64,000 bases of DNA from Paramecium octaurelia (taxonomy: Eukaryota; Ciliophora; Oligohymenophorea; Peniculida; Parameciidae), in contig CAJJDP010000082.1 in NCBI GenBank assembly GCA_905182995.1, positions 257,324 to 321,323 on the forward strand, in the 5' to 3' direction. A model generated the notes under the pieces. It was not told where the DNA came from. It made no database searches and was given only the letters and a program-made list of their open reading frames with translations. Of the stretch, positions 12,075 through 22,944 are shown one piece after another; within the stretch, counting starts at the first letter, position 1, and the number at the start of each line of letters is the position of its first letter. Made by a program: the position numbers and the translations under genes.

Positions 12075-12829
12075 TATTTATTATTTTTATTATTATATTA
12101 AATTTATTTAACATTTATACCATATCACATATTATTTTTTTTCATTTATTGCTTCATTATATCATTCCCATTTGGTTGAATTTCTATTATTTTTTCAAAT
12201 ATTTTGGTTCAATTATTTATCAGCTTTCATAAATTCTCTTTTTCCCATAATCTCTTATACAGAGTTCTGGTTATTTCAACCAATAAAGAAGGAAATAGAA
12301 TATAGTATCTCTTGATGAATTGAAAATTTATCCGAAAAAATCACAGTATCCAGCCATTCAATACTCTTTTAGAATCAAGGAAATACAGGTCAATACTCCT
12401 TTTTTAATAAATCACAATGATCTTAACAAAACAGTGATAAAAACGCATTATATATTTTTAATTTCTTCATAATATAATCTGAGGTAACCTTTAATTTTGC
12501 GAAATTAAAAATCTTAGGCTTATGTCTATTTAGTGATAAATTAATTTGATCTGAGTCATCTAAGGCATAATAATTTTAAGAACCTATTATCATTTTGGTC
12601 AATATTTTTAATCCAATAAAATAGAGGATAAACTTTTAAACATGTTTCAATAGGATTCATAATATTTTGGGTTAGAATTAGCCTACTTTTGCTAAAAATG
12701 AGTAAGCTATATTTATAAATATTGAATAGTGGCCATAACTCAAAAAAGATTCAAAGTTTTGAACAGTAAAATTCTATATTAAGTCAAAATTGGAGCAAAG
12801 CCTTGAACAATTATAGTATAATGAAATGA
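12075..12829 (+). other. Long TGA-free frame without clear start, possible gene remnant
   Basis: From about 12044 to a TGA at 12827 one plus frame has no TGA for 261 codons when TAA/TAG are Gln. The first part is strongly hydrophobic. From about 12280 the composition is protein-like (SLDELKIYPKKSQYPAIQYS). No ATG is well placed. It may be an exon of an unresolved gene, a decaying gene or chance. Confidence 0.3.
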
Positions 12830-14021
12830 GATTAGAATTTACTCGTCAAAAATATATCACAATTTCTGGCATAAAAATTTACTCAGTAATTTCTTAGTGG
12901 TTAATATATTCCTCTATCCAAAGTTGTAATTAATTAATTATTTCGTATTCATGTTTATATGCAATGTTTAGGATTTAACTCATTATAACTAAAGATATTA
13001 AAGATAGAATAATGAATATAACTATTTTTAATTGATAATTTTAAAGTGTCTTAAAGGTCAATAATTTACAAGTGGACTTAGTCAGTACATATTATGTAAA
13101 ATATTTAGAAAAAAAAATTCATATAAAATAATTTTTATTGCTAATATATTATTTTTTTTTTGAAATAAAATGAGGATAATAAAATATTTAATATTCAATA
13201 ATTATTTAGGTGCAAAAATCCCTTAAGAATGATGGAATTCTTTCATTAGAATCTATCAATAAAATTGAAGAACCTAAAGTTAGAAAATGGAAAAATAGAT
13301 ATTTTAATAGAAGAGTAAAAGTATGAATTATCACAAGCTACTGTTTTAGATGCAAATTAAAAGGTTTTAGGGAAAGAAGATTAAGTAACTATGAGAAATA
13401 TATGAATTACAAATCAATTCATTAGATATATTACTATAAAAAAGTTGATAAAAATTAAGTCGTTATTTTTGGCCAAAAAGTATTTGATAGGCATCTAACA
13501 TAAGATAATTATTACAATTGGTTTCAGCTCTGAAACACTAAATCTTGATTTTTTCAATACGATAAATACATAAATAAATATTTTTCTCTTCATTCTTTTT
13601 TATTTTCAAGCTGAATCTACTCCAGTCTAATTTCTATATTATTCAAATTTATAGAAATTGTCTTCCCTGAACTGTCATAAATTTTAACTTATAGAAATCT
13701 TAAAAGATCACTATTCCTCCCTACTGATAATCTGACATTGATCAAAAACTGGAAAATTTATTAAATTAAAACTGATAATCTACAAATATATTTAAGCAAA
13801 TAACCTATAAGCAAATGACTTTTGATATCTCAATGTTTTAAAAAAATAATATAACAATTTATTATTTGTAAAATACTCAAAAACAATATTTAGGAATAAA
13901 CATAAAAATATATTATTGAAATTTTACTAATTCGAATTCTTAATTGCAAACTAGATTAAATAACAATCAAATTCTTTTTCGATTTTCATAATATATATAT
14001 ATATAATTGATTCATATAATT
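12830..14021. other. Gene-poor AT-rich stretch with one short ORF
   Basis: Mostly very A+T-rich with no convincing gene. The only protein-like frame is a 57-codon plus ORF, 13232-13405, with a helical Lys/Glu-rich product (LKLENGKIDILIEEQKYELS). It may be an exon or a coiled-coil remnant. Confidence 0.3.
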
Positions 14022-16901
14022 TCAAATAATAGTTAATAGGCTGATTATAACAAAAAGCCCTATTTGTAATCTGATAGTAAAATCATCTGCTGAATTAGTT
14101 AAAGATGATTTGCATAAGCCTATCTATTAAGTAACATCTTAACACGTCTAATTTTCATTACAATATTGGGACTTTTCCTATCCGCAATAACAACTTGTAG
14201 TCTTCTTAATTGTACATTTCTCTAAACAAACACTTTATTTTGTTCCAAGATTTTAGCATTCATAGCCAGATTAACAAATTAATTTTACATCTAAACCATT
14301 CTCTCTGCTGCCACAAAAACAATTGTTTTAGCCATTTTCTTTGCAAGTTGGTACACATTTTTCAGTGTGAACATCATAAATAGTATCAAATTAATCAAGG
14401 CAAGCTAGGTTTTCAGATAATATCAAACAATTTTGATAATTACTTTCATTACATTGTGGCATACAAACTCCTTTGGATTACAATAAACAATACGACGATG
14501 CATAACAGATGTCAATTGAATCTATTCCACATAAACAATTATTTTAATTTTACTGACATTTTTCGTAACAGACTCCCCTAAGTGCTGTCTAATCGAAGCA
14601 ATATTAATTCTTATTGCAATAAGCTGGATTAGTTGTACCACAAGTACAATTTGATTAAAATTGTTCTGTGCAAGTTCCTTAATTACAAATGCCGTTATCT
14701 GAATATGGATCAACGCATTTTTCTTCATTTGAACATACCTATTTGACCTTATTTCCACAAATACAATTGGAGGATTAGTAAGAACAATATTCTAAACAAA
14801 CTCCTGATTATTTTGATGAACAATATGTAGTCGATGAGCATTCAGAATATTATGATATTCCACAAACACAATTATTTTCAAATAAATTACATTATTTAAC
14901 ACAGGTACCTATAAGTTATTAAAAATCATGGCAATGTTCATTTGAACCACAAAATGGAATAATTGAGTTACCACATAAGCAATTTGTTTATAAATTCGTA
15001 ACACATTTTTCTATACAATATCCATTCATATCATTAGGATTCTAACATACTTAAGTTTTAGAACAGATAAGTTTATTATTTGTGCCACATATACAACTAG
15101 ATGTTAAATTTTGGTTGCAATTATATAAGCAAACACCTGTTGAATCAGTTACATTAGTGCAATAAGTAGATTAGGAACACTAAGAAACTTAAGTTATACC
15201 ACATAAACAAGAGTTATCAAAATTATTAATACAGTTTGGTATAGTAATGCAATTACCATTATTAGCAGTTGTATCTTCACATTTTTGTTAACTAGAACAA
15301 ACTTGTTTGGAAACAGTACCACAAATGCAAGAAGATTTAACACTATCCGTACAATTATCATAGCATTATCCATTAGTAGCAGTAGCATTTAAACAATATT
15401 TAGAATTATTACAATAGCTAAATTGACTTTAACCACATGAACAATTACTTTAAAAATTAGTAGTACATATATCCAAACAATTACCTGAACTAGCCATATT
15501 ATCTTCGCATCTTTAAGTTGAACTACAATATGATAGTGTTGATGTTCCACAAATACAATTATTTACAGTTGATCCTGAGCATTTATTAACGCAAACTCCA
15601 TTTGTTGCACTTGGATCTTTGCAATAAGTTGTTGAACTACAATTTTGCTTTGATGAGCTTCCACAAGAACAGTTATTTTAATTAATTGATGAACAATTGG
15701 TAACAGATACACATGAATTACTCTAGCATTGTTTAGATGAATCACAATAGGATTTGCTTGAAGTACCACATATACAATCTGAAACCGTTGATAACGAACA
15801 AGCCTCTTTACATGATCCAGAGGATGCAGTTGGATCAACGCAAAAGGTTGTCGACGTACAGCTTTATTTGGTTGAACTTCCACAAGAACAGCTTGCATCA
15901 AAAGCAGAAGCACAATTTACAGTTAAAGCTATACAAACATTGCTCTAACATTATTTAGTTGAATCACAATAAGACTTACTAGTCGTTCCACATATGCAAT
16001 CAGATACTGTTGATCCCGAACAAGCTTATTTACATTATCCAGACGATGCAGTTGGATCAACACAAAAAGTTGTTGAAGTGCAACTTTGCTTAGTTGAACT
16101 TCCGCAAGAACAGCTTGCATCAAATGCAGAAGCACAATTTACTGTTAAGGAGACACAAGTATCACTCTAACATTATTTAGTTGAATCACAATAGGATTTA
16201 CTCGAACTTCCACATATACAATCTGATACCGTTGATACTGAACAAGCTTATTTACATGATCCAGATGTAGCAGCGATGTCCACACAGTATGTAGAGCTCA
16301 GGCATTCTACTTAATCTGTTCCACACAAGCATGAATTTGAGTTTAAATTTTAAGAACATTTTTATTTACATACTCCAGTTGAGGCTGATACATCACTGCA
16401 TACTTCTGATGAGCCACAAGTCACTAAGGTAGATGTTCCACATATGCAGTTTGATTTTTTTGAAGAAGAACAAGCTGTAGTTTAACATTTTGAATCAACC
16501 CATTCATATGGTGAAATGCAATCAGATTAGCTCCTAAATAAAGTTGCATAGCAAGCTCCACTTTATGCATAGCATCCAAAGTAGTTAGAACAGATTGAAG
16601 TGCTTAATGCCCCACAATTTATACACTAATTGCTAGTGGAAAGACCACATCCTGTTGAAATGCATGAAGAAATTGGTACACTAGAGCATTTTGTGCAAGC
16701 TGAGTTATACCACCCACACATATTTCTACAATCAGCTTAATCCCAATCTGAACATTAATAACATCCTCCATCAGACCACCAAGCACAACCTGTTTCTGCC
16801 TCACAAACTGCTAAATCAGTGGAGTCACAAACAGCAGATGCTTTTTGTAATGTAAAAAAAAGAAGAACAAAGGAAATCATAAAATGCTAATAAAATTTCA
16901 T
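14022..16901 (-). CDS. GPI-anchored cysteine-rich surface protein with tandem repeats
   Basis: Intronless, 959 residues. It begins with a signal peptide (MKFYQHFMISFVLLFFTLQK plus ASA) and ends with a Ser/Asn stretch followed by a hydrophobic tail (IGLFVIISLLTII), the layout of a GPI-anchor signal. Residues 25-150 contain Trp/Cys motifs (CAWWSDGGCYQC, CGWYNSACTKC) like Paramecium surface-antigen (PSA) domains. The rest is dozens of Cys-rich units of the form C-I-C-G-T/S...C....C. Three units near 15739, 15961 and 16183 repeat with a 222-bp (74-codon) period and are very similar. The product is probably displayed on cell or ciliary surface; a role as a variable antigen is inference. Confidence 0.8.
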
Positions 16902-17557
16902 ATTATTGTATTGTAAAATGCTAACTGAAGATTTAAGATATGATCTCATATGATTACATATTAACTCTTCTAATTCGGAATATTTTAATTCTTAAATATT
17001 ACAGCTTAAATAGGAAGCTTAAGACAAAAACTATATATATTGAAGAAGCATGGTTTATAAATTAATAAATTTCGTTACTGTGGGCTTGAGATAAAATGTT
17101 AATTTAACTTAATATTAACTTGGATAAAATGGATCAATATTATAGGTAATACTATAGAAACGGCAAAGGATTTCATACATTATGATGATATTTTAGAAAT
17201 TTATTTTATTTTCTACAATTTCCAATAGTATGCAATAAAAGTAATTAATTTAATTTCTTATTAAAAACGTAATTAAACTATATTGAAGAAAATGACTCTT
17301 AAATCGTGAATACGTTTGAGTAAAATATTAGTGATTTTACGAATAAAGGTTTAACGAGTGTAAAAATTTAATTTATTTGATATAGGATTGAAAATCATAA
17401 AATAAGAAATATGTAAGATATATTTAATCCTTTGTAACAATTACTTGAGACATAGCTTAAAATTAACTTTGATAAAGGAATGAGAATATATAAGAATTAG
17501 ATTAATGTATTATGACTAGAAAGTTGATTCGAAAAAATAATAATAAAATTATAATTT
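16902..17557. other. Intergenic, no gene seen
   Basis: About 650 bp of AT-rich sequence upstream of the surface-protein gene and downstream of the coiled-coil gene. No coding frame or RNA gene could be supported. Confidence 0.5.
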
Positions 17558-18676
17558 TCAATTTTATTTGGCAGCAGCCTTGCTTTATCTTGTATTAGTT
17601 TATTAAACAGTAGTGGTTTTCTCAGTAGTAGTAATAGTTTTTTGTTTTTTCAAAGAATCTAATTCAGCTTAAGCCATCATCCATTATTCTTGGGCTGTGT
17701 GAAAATCTTGATTGGCTTTCATAAATCTCTCTTTCCAAATTTCAGCTTCATTAGAATAATATTTCATTTTTTCAGTAATTTATTAATACTCACTCAATTC
17801 TTATTCTAATTGATGAATCATTTATTTATACTATGCAATTTCTTAGTCTTTATTTCTAATATAATCAATACAAATTTTACTAAACTAATCTCATATAATT
17901 TTGCATTTCCACATTTTAAGAATTTAATGCATTCTCTAATTTCAAAATTTGTCTTTCTTTTTCGGCTAAAGCATCTCTTAACTATCTGACTTCTTCACCT
18001 CCTTATAACAATTATTAGAATTCTAATTGCAATTTTGAATATCTCTATCTCCATGAATCAATTTCACTTTATTAACTCTCTATCTCTTTTCTTAAGGCAT
18101 CCTCAATATCCTTCATCATTTTGATTTTAGCTTCCAATTCTCTTACTTGAAATTCTTCATTTGATGTAACTTTCAATTCTTATCCTTAATTTTTAAATCT
18201 TCCTAATTCAGTTTACAAATCAAATATTTTAATTTCTAATTCGACACATTTCTTTTTCCAAGGTTCCTCTACGTCCTCTACTGAAAGAACTTACAATTCT
18301 CTTTCCACATGATACATCTCATTAATTTCAGGTTATTAAGGAGGAGGAGCAGTAGCAACAATAGATTATTATGGAGCAGTAACTATTGCTTACTAATATT
18401 GAGGGATTTTATATTCATGAGTATGATGCCTAAAAGAATTGTTCTGTTAATTTACATATGATGTTATTGGATTGTTTTAACTTGTTGATTTGATTATGTA
18501 AATAGTTGACTCTAAGCTGCTTATTGCTAAAATATCATTGAAGGTTGAGGTTATATTAACTTCATTTAAACAGGTTATTAAAGTTGCTAAAGAGGAAGTC
18601 GCTGATTAATTTAAGGCTATTATTAGTATAGAACAGATTGAACTGGAAGTTAGTTATATTAGTTGTTCGTTAACAT
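17558..18676 (-). CDS. Pro/Gln-rich plus coiled-coil protein, unknown
   Basis: Two introns (26 and 28 nt) give 354 residues. The first 130 residues are Gln/Pro-rich and low complexity (VTAPQQSIVATAPPPQQPEI). The rest is one long coiled coil (EEPWKKKCVELEIKIFDLQ to QAELDSLKKQKTI), ending in a Thr-rich and basic tail. This resembles structural cortex or basal-body proteins in general layout only; no family is claimed. Its ATG lies 16 bp beyond the stop of the Arf-like gene on the same strand, so promoter and terminator must overlap. Confidence 0.65.
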
Positions 18677-18692
18677 TAATTAAATAAAATTA

Positions 18693-19256
18693 TCAAGATT
18701 AGAATTTATGATCCAACAGTCCATTCATTTTATCAATACCTTCCCAGATTCCTTCACCTGATTTAGCACTGCATTTTTGGATTATCACATCAAATTTTTA
18801 AGATGGAATATCTCCCAATTCGATGGTCTAAGAATTTGGTAAATCTGACTTATTCAGATAAATTAATAACGCTATCTGGATTAGTTGGTTAATTACCTTT
18901 GTTTTTATATCCTCGTTTAACTTTTTCAACTCTTTTTAGACCTCTTATTATTTCTCCTGATTAGTACTATCAACAACAAAAACCAATCCATCCAAATTAT
19001 CATAATAATGAGACCACAGTGTTCGCACTTTCCCTCCAACATCAAAAATCAAATAGAATCTCTGTTTATATTAAATTGTCTCAACATTCAAACCTATAGT
19101 AGGTTAGGTTTCTGCAAATTTTCCATTTCTCAAATATTATAATATTGCTGTCTTTCCACTCCCTTCTAATCCTACGATAACAATCTTTAACTTCTTCTAA
19201 CTCTACAAAGCAATGCTAACATCCTCTTCCTTTTAAGATGAAGAAAGACACCCCAT
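18693..19256 (-). CDS. Arf/Arl-like small GTPase lacking the switch II glutamine
   Basis: 180 residues after removal of a 21-nt intron (18876-18896). MGCLSSSQ provides an N-myristoylation-type start. G motifs: GLEGSGKT (P-loop), PTIGLNVET (switch I), FDVGGKVRTLW (switch II), LNKSDLP (NKxD) and CSAKSGEG. Arf proteins normally have DVGGQDKIRxLW; here the Gln and the next residue are deleted, so the residue that aligns the hydrolytic water is missing. The protein may be GTP-locked or regulated differently (inference). The intron is a multiple of three without TGA; removing it gives the exact Arf spacing between LNED and NKxD. Confidence 0.85.
18876..18896 (-). other. 21-nt stop-less intron of the Arf-like gene
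   Basis: GT..AG on the minus strand, length divisible by three, with no in-frame TGA. Retention would insert VINQLIQ without changing frame. The spliced product matches Arf spacing precisely, so splicing is favoured. Confidence 0.6.
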
Positions 19257-20340
19257 AATTTATATAATTTATAATTATTATTGTTATAATTGAGGATTAA
19301 GCTAGTTAGATTTTAATAATCTCCCATTCATTCTTATTGATTCGCTATTTTGGAATTATTGAAAAATAGATTTTTTTTAGGTACAGTGGAAAAGAGAACA
19401 GAATTTTTAGTTCTTTACAGATCATTTTATTTATAATTTGATTTTAACTTACTATCCATCACTTAAAAAAATATATTGTTAGAAGAAGTTATAGAGGTTT
19501 TTGAAAATAATGTGATCCAAATGGGTTTGTAATTGTTTTTATCAAACATCCTATAAATTTAGTAAATACTTACTTCTTTATCACTTAATTCTAGGTCTAA
19601 TACTATAATAATTCTTTTTTAAGAACTTTACGATGATAAGCTAATTAACTTAACCTTAGGCTATCTTTATGAAAAATTTAATAACTTCTTCATTTAAATT
19701 AGTGAAATAATTATAAATTTAGGAAAATTTAGTATATGGAAACTATTTCACTCTACTTGAGCTTCTTTTCCATTAAAATTTGTTATTAAAATACACTTAC
19801 ATAGAATAAGTCTGATAAATAACACAAAGGATATAGGAATTGGTGGGTAACTATTTGCCATGATATTTTACTATTTTTCGATAGTAAATGCGAACTCCTA
19901 ATCAATAGAAAATTGATGAAGAACTTTTAAAATTATTGTTATAGATTCATTGATTCAAATGCATGTAGAGCGATTATAAATAATTGATGGAGGAAAACAA
20001 ATCCTTGTTTTTTTCAGATTGGAGTAAAATTAAACTTAATTAAATATGAGTCTAATGGAACGTAATTGTTTAATAGTAAATAACAACTAAGTTTTAACTA
20101 GATTTGAATCTTGCAAATTATAAATCATATAGAGAAATTATTGATAAGAATTATAAACTGTTATAATCTAACCTAAAAATTTGAAAGTTTATAAATTGAA
20201 TGAAAATAATGGCTAATAGTAAAAGTATAGCAGTACCAAAATGTAAAAAAGAGATTATTGTGAATTGTTGTTTTCATAATGTAAATAAAAACTTATTAAT
20301 AAAAGATTGGATGCTTAGTCAACTTATTTCAAGTAGGTGA
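18998..20340 (+). repeat. Direct repeat copy 1 (1343 bp), contig end
   Basis: Identical as far as I can read to 20342-21684, with a constant offset of 1344 and no indel. The two copies are separated by a single N at 20341. The repeat starts inside the Arf-like coding region and ends at the gap, the pattern of two contigs with an unmerged terminal overlap. Confidence 0.9.
19257..20340. other. Noncoding AT-rich stretch
   Basis: Upstream of the Arf-like gene. No convincing gene on either strand. One short plus ORF near 20212 (MANSKSIAVPKCKKEI) recurs in the second copy. Confidence 0.4.
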
Positions 20341-20341
20341 N

Positions 20342-20600
20342 TATCATAATAATGAGACCACAGTGTTCGCACTTTCCCTCCAACATCAAAAATCAAATAG
20401 AATCTCTGTTTATATTAAATTGTCTCAACATTCAAACCTATAGTAGGTTAGGTTTCTGCAAATTTTCCATTTCTCAAATATTATAATATTGCTGTCTTTC
20501 CACTCCCTTCTAATCCTACGATAACAATCTTTAACTTCTTCTAACTCTACAAAGCAATGCTAACATCCTCTTCCTTTTAAGATGAAGAAAGACACCCCAT
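20342..20600 (-). pseudogene. Partial duplicate of Arf-like GTPase (N-terminal part only)
   Basis: Repeats codons 1 to about 86 of the 18693-19256 gene, up to the switch II region, and is cut by the N at 20341. Its sequence is the same as the full copy. It is most likely an assembly artefact, not a real second gene. Confidence 0.85.
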
Positions 20601-21684
20601 AATTTATATAATTTATAATTATTATTGTTATAATTGAGGATTAAGCTAGTTAGATTTTAATAATCTCCCATTCATTCTTATTGATTCGCTATTTTGGAAT
20701 TATTGAAAAATAGATTTTTTTTAGGTACAGTGGAAAAGAGAACAGAATTTTTAGTTCTTTACAGATCATTTTATTTATAATTTGATTTTAACTTACTATC
20801 CATCACTTAAAAAAATATATTGTTAGAAGAAGTTATAGAGGTTTTTGAAAATAATGTGATCCAAATGGGTTTGTAATTGTTTTTATCAAACATCCTATAA
20901 ATTTAGTAAATACTTACTTCTTTATCACTTAATTCTAGGTCTAATACTATAATAATTCTTTTTTAAGAACTTTACGATGATAAGCTAATTAACTTAACCT
21001 TAGGCTATCTTTATGAAAAATTTAATAACTTCTTCATTTAAATTAGTGAAATAATTATAAATTTAGGAAAATTTAGTATATGGAAACTATTTCACTCTAC
21101 TTGAGCTTCTTTTCCATTAAAATTTGTTATTAAAATACACTTACATAGAATAAGTCTGATAAATAACACAAAGGATATAGGAATTGGTGGGTAACTATTT
21201 GCCATGATATTTTACTATTTTTCGATAGTAAATGCGAACTCCTAATCAATAGAAAATTGATGAAGAACTTTTAAAATTATTGTTATAGATTCATTGATTC
21301 AAATGCATGTAGAGCGATTATAAATAATTGATGGAGGAAAACAAATCCTTGTTTTTTTCAGATTGGAGTAAAATTAAACTTAATTAAATATGAGTCTAAT
21401 GGAACGTAATTGTTTAATAGTAAATAACAACTAAGTTTTAACTAGATTTGAATCTTGCAAATTATAAATCATATAGAGAAATTATTGATAAGAATTATAA
21501 ACTGTTATAATCTAACCTAAAAATTTGAAAGTTTATAAATTGAATGAAAATAATGGCTAATAGTAAAAGTATAGCAGTACCAAAATGTAAAAAAGAGATT
21601 ATTGTGAATTGTTGTTTTCATAATGTAAATAAAAACTTATTAATAAAAGATTGGATGCTTAGTCAACTTATTTCAAGTAGGTGA
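20342..21684 (+). repeat. Direct repeat copy 2 (1343 bp)
   Basis: Second copy of 18998-20340. It continues past 21684 into unique sequence, whereas copy 1 stops at the N. It is probably the start of the next contig rather than a genomic duplication. Confidence 0.9.
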
Positions 21685-21810
21685 GAATTATGAACTCGAA
21701 ATATAACAAAGTGTTAAACTTCCTGCTCATCATTTATAGGATGAAAAAGTTGGGATGGAGAATACTTCTCCACTTTAGATTCAGGCAAAAAAGAAATCTA
21801 AATTCTGATT
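21553..21810 (+). other. Possible small gene, structure unresolved
   Basis: A plus frame starts MANSKSIAVPKCKKEI and a second frame ends ENTSPLQIQAKKKSKF. Both look protein-like but no single intron joins them convincingly. The first part is also present in copy 1 at about 20212. Confidence 0.25.
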
Positions 21811-21982
21811 TTTATTGATTATGATTGATTAAAAAATAATATATATTTTATCATTGAGGCAATCAATGAGAATTTATTATTAGATTTTTTATTTGGAAAT
21901 ATTTGAATCAGAATCCAATTGAAATTTGATTTTTTTTATAATTAAGTAAAAATGAAAAATCTTTTTCATATTAATTTACTTT

Positions 21983-22219
21983 ATGAATAATATTAAGGAT
22001 TACTTTTCAACTCCCCTAAGCCAAATGAGCAAAAATCACTTAATTTCGGAGATAGATGATGAAAACTTAGAAAATAATTAATATATCTCTGCCCATGCCT
22101 TCACAATAATTTAATCATGTCTTAGTAAAACCATTATTGAGGACTATCCAATGAATAAGTTAAAACGAAGTTAAGAAAACTAATAAAGTAACTGGAAAGA
22201 TTCTTTTAAATGGCTGTGA
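21983..22219 (+). CDS. Small Asn/Ser-rich protein, unknown
   Basis: 78 codons from ATG 21983 to TGA 22217, using TAA/TAG as Gln: MNNIKDYFSTPLSQMSKNHL and so on, with an acidic middle and a basic end. No intron, no domain. Protein-like composition and several reassigned Gln codons favour a gene, but it is short. Confidence 0.45.
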
Positions 22220-22364
22220 AGATAAACATTGATTTTCTGTGAATTTATATGTAATAAATAAGTCTTAATTTGGTTCGTCTTGTTTCTTCGATCATTGAAT
22301 AATATTATAATTTTTTGGAAGATAATTGAAAATTAACTAATAATTTTTCATAAACAACTAGCTT

Positions 22365-22836
22365 TCATAATTTTTTTACTTCTTCAGTTGAAAATTTCAT
22401 TTTTTCTCTTTGCTATTCATATAAGGCTAATTATTTTTAATTTAATATTTGAATGCAGTGTCGTTAATCATCAGTATTAAGACATAATTTATATTCGTTT
22501 AAGTTTGATTGGAAGGCCACTTCATAAAAATAGAATGTGAAAAATGACTTTTTAATTAACAAGATTATTTTTGGACTTTAGAATATCCAATCGGCATTAA
22601 TAACTTTGAGTAGATCTACAAACACTTGATTTTCAGCTTTTTTGTGTAGTATGTAATTTTGAAAGTCAAATGCTGTGTAGAATTGATCAATTTATGTTTT
22701 GCTTGTAGAATATTTCTAAAATTTACTCAAATGTTTTCAAATATTATTCATTGAAATCTTTGATTGTAAAATATTCATTATGATGATATAGATTCATAAA
22801 TGATTTATCTGAAAGTGTTTCTAAAAAATTTCCCAT
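22365..22836 (-). CDS. Small protein with N-myristoylation-type start, unknown
   Basis: One 25-nt intron gives 148 residues. It starts MGNFLETLSDKSFMNLY, a fair N-myristoylation signal, and continues with aromatic and charged residues (FYTAFDFQNYILHKKAENQV, then IILLIKKSFFTFYFYEVAFQ) and a helical, charged C-terminus. The intron is required because of a TGA and its removal restores the frame. No family recognised; membrane association through the lipid is inference. Confidence 0.6.
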
Positions 22837-22944
22837 ATTTAAATTTAATATAATAAACTTAGTATTGTTAATAGCTTAGTTATTTATATCTAATTAAAAG
22901 CAGAAGTGATATGTCAATTCATATAAAAATATAAATTAATAAAA

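Noticed and set aside
13985-14005. (AT)n run as a possible regulatory or origin element
   Set aside because: Simple AT repeats are frequent in this genome; nothing specific supports a function.
15563-16135. Plus- and minus-strand ORFs inside the Cys-rich surface gene
   Set aside because: They lie in other frames of the repeat region; only one minus frame gives the regular Cys pattern, signal peptide and GPI tail.
20342-20600. A second functional Arf-like gene
   Set aside because: Identical to the first and cut at the N; explained by contig overlap.
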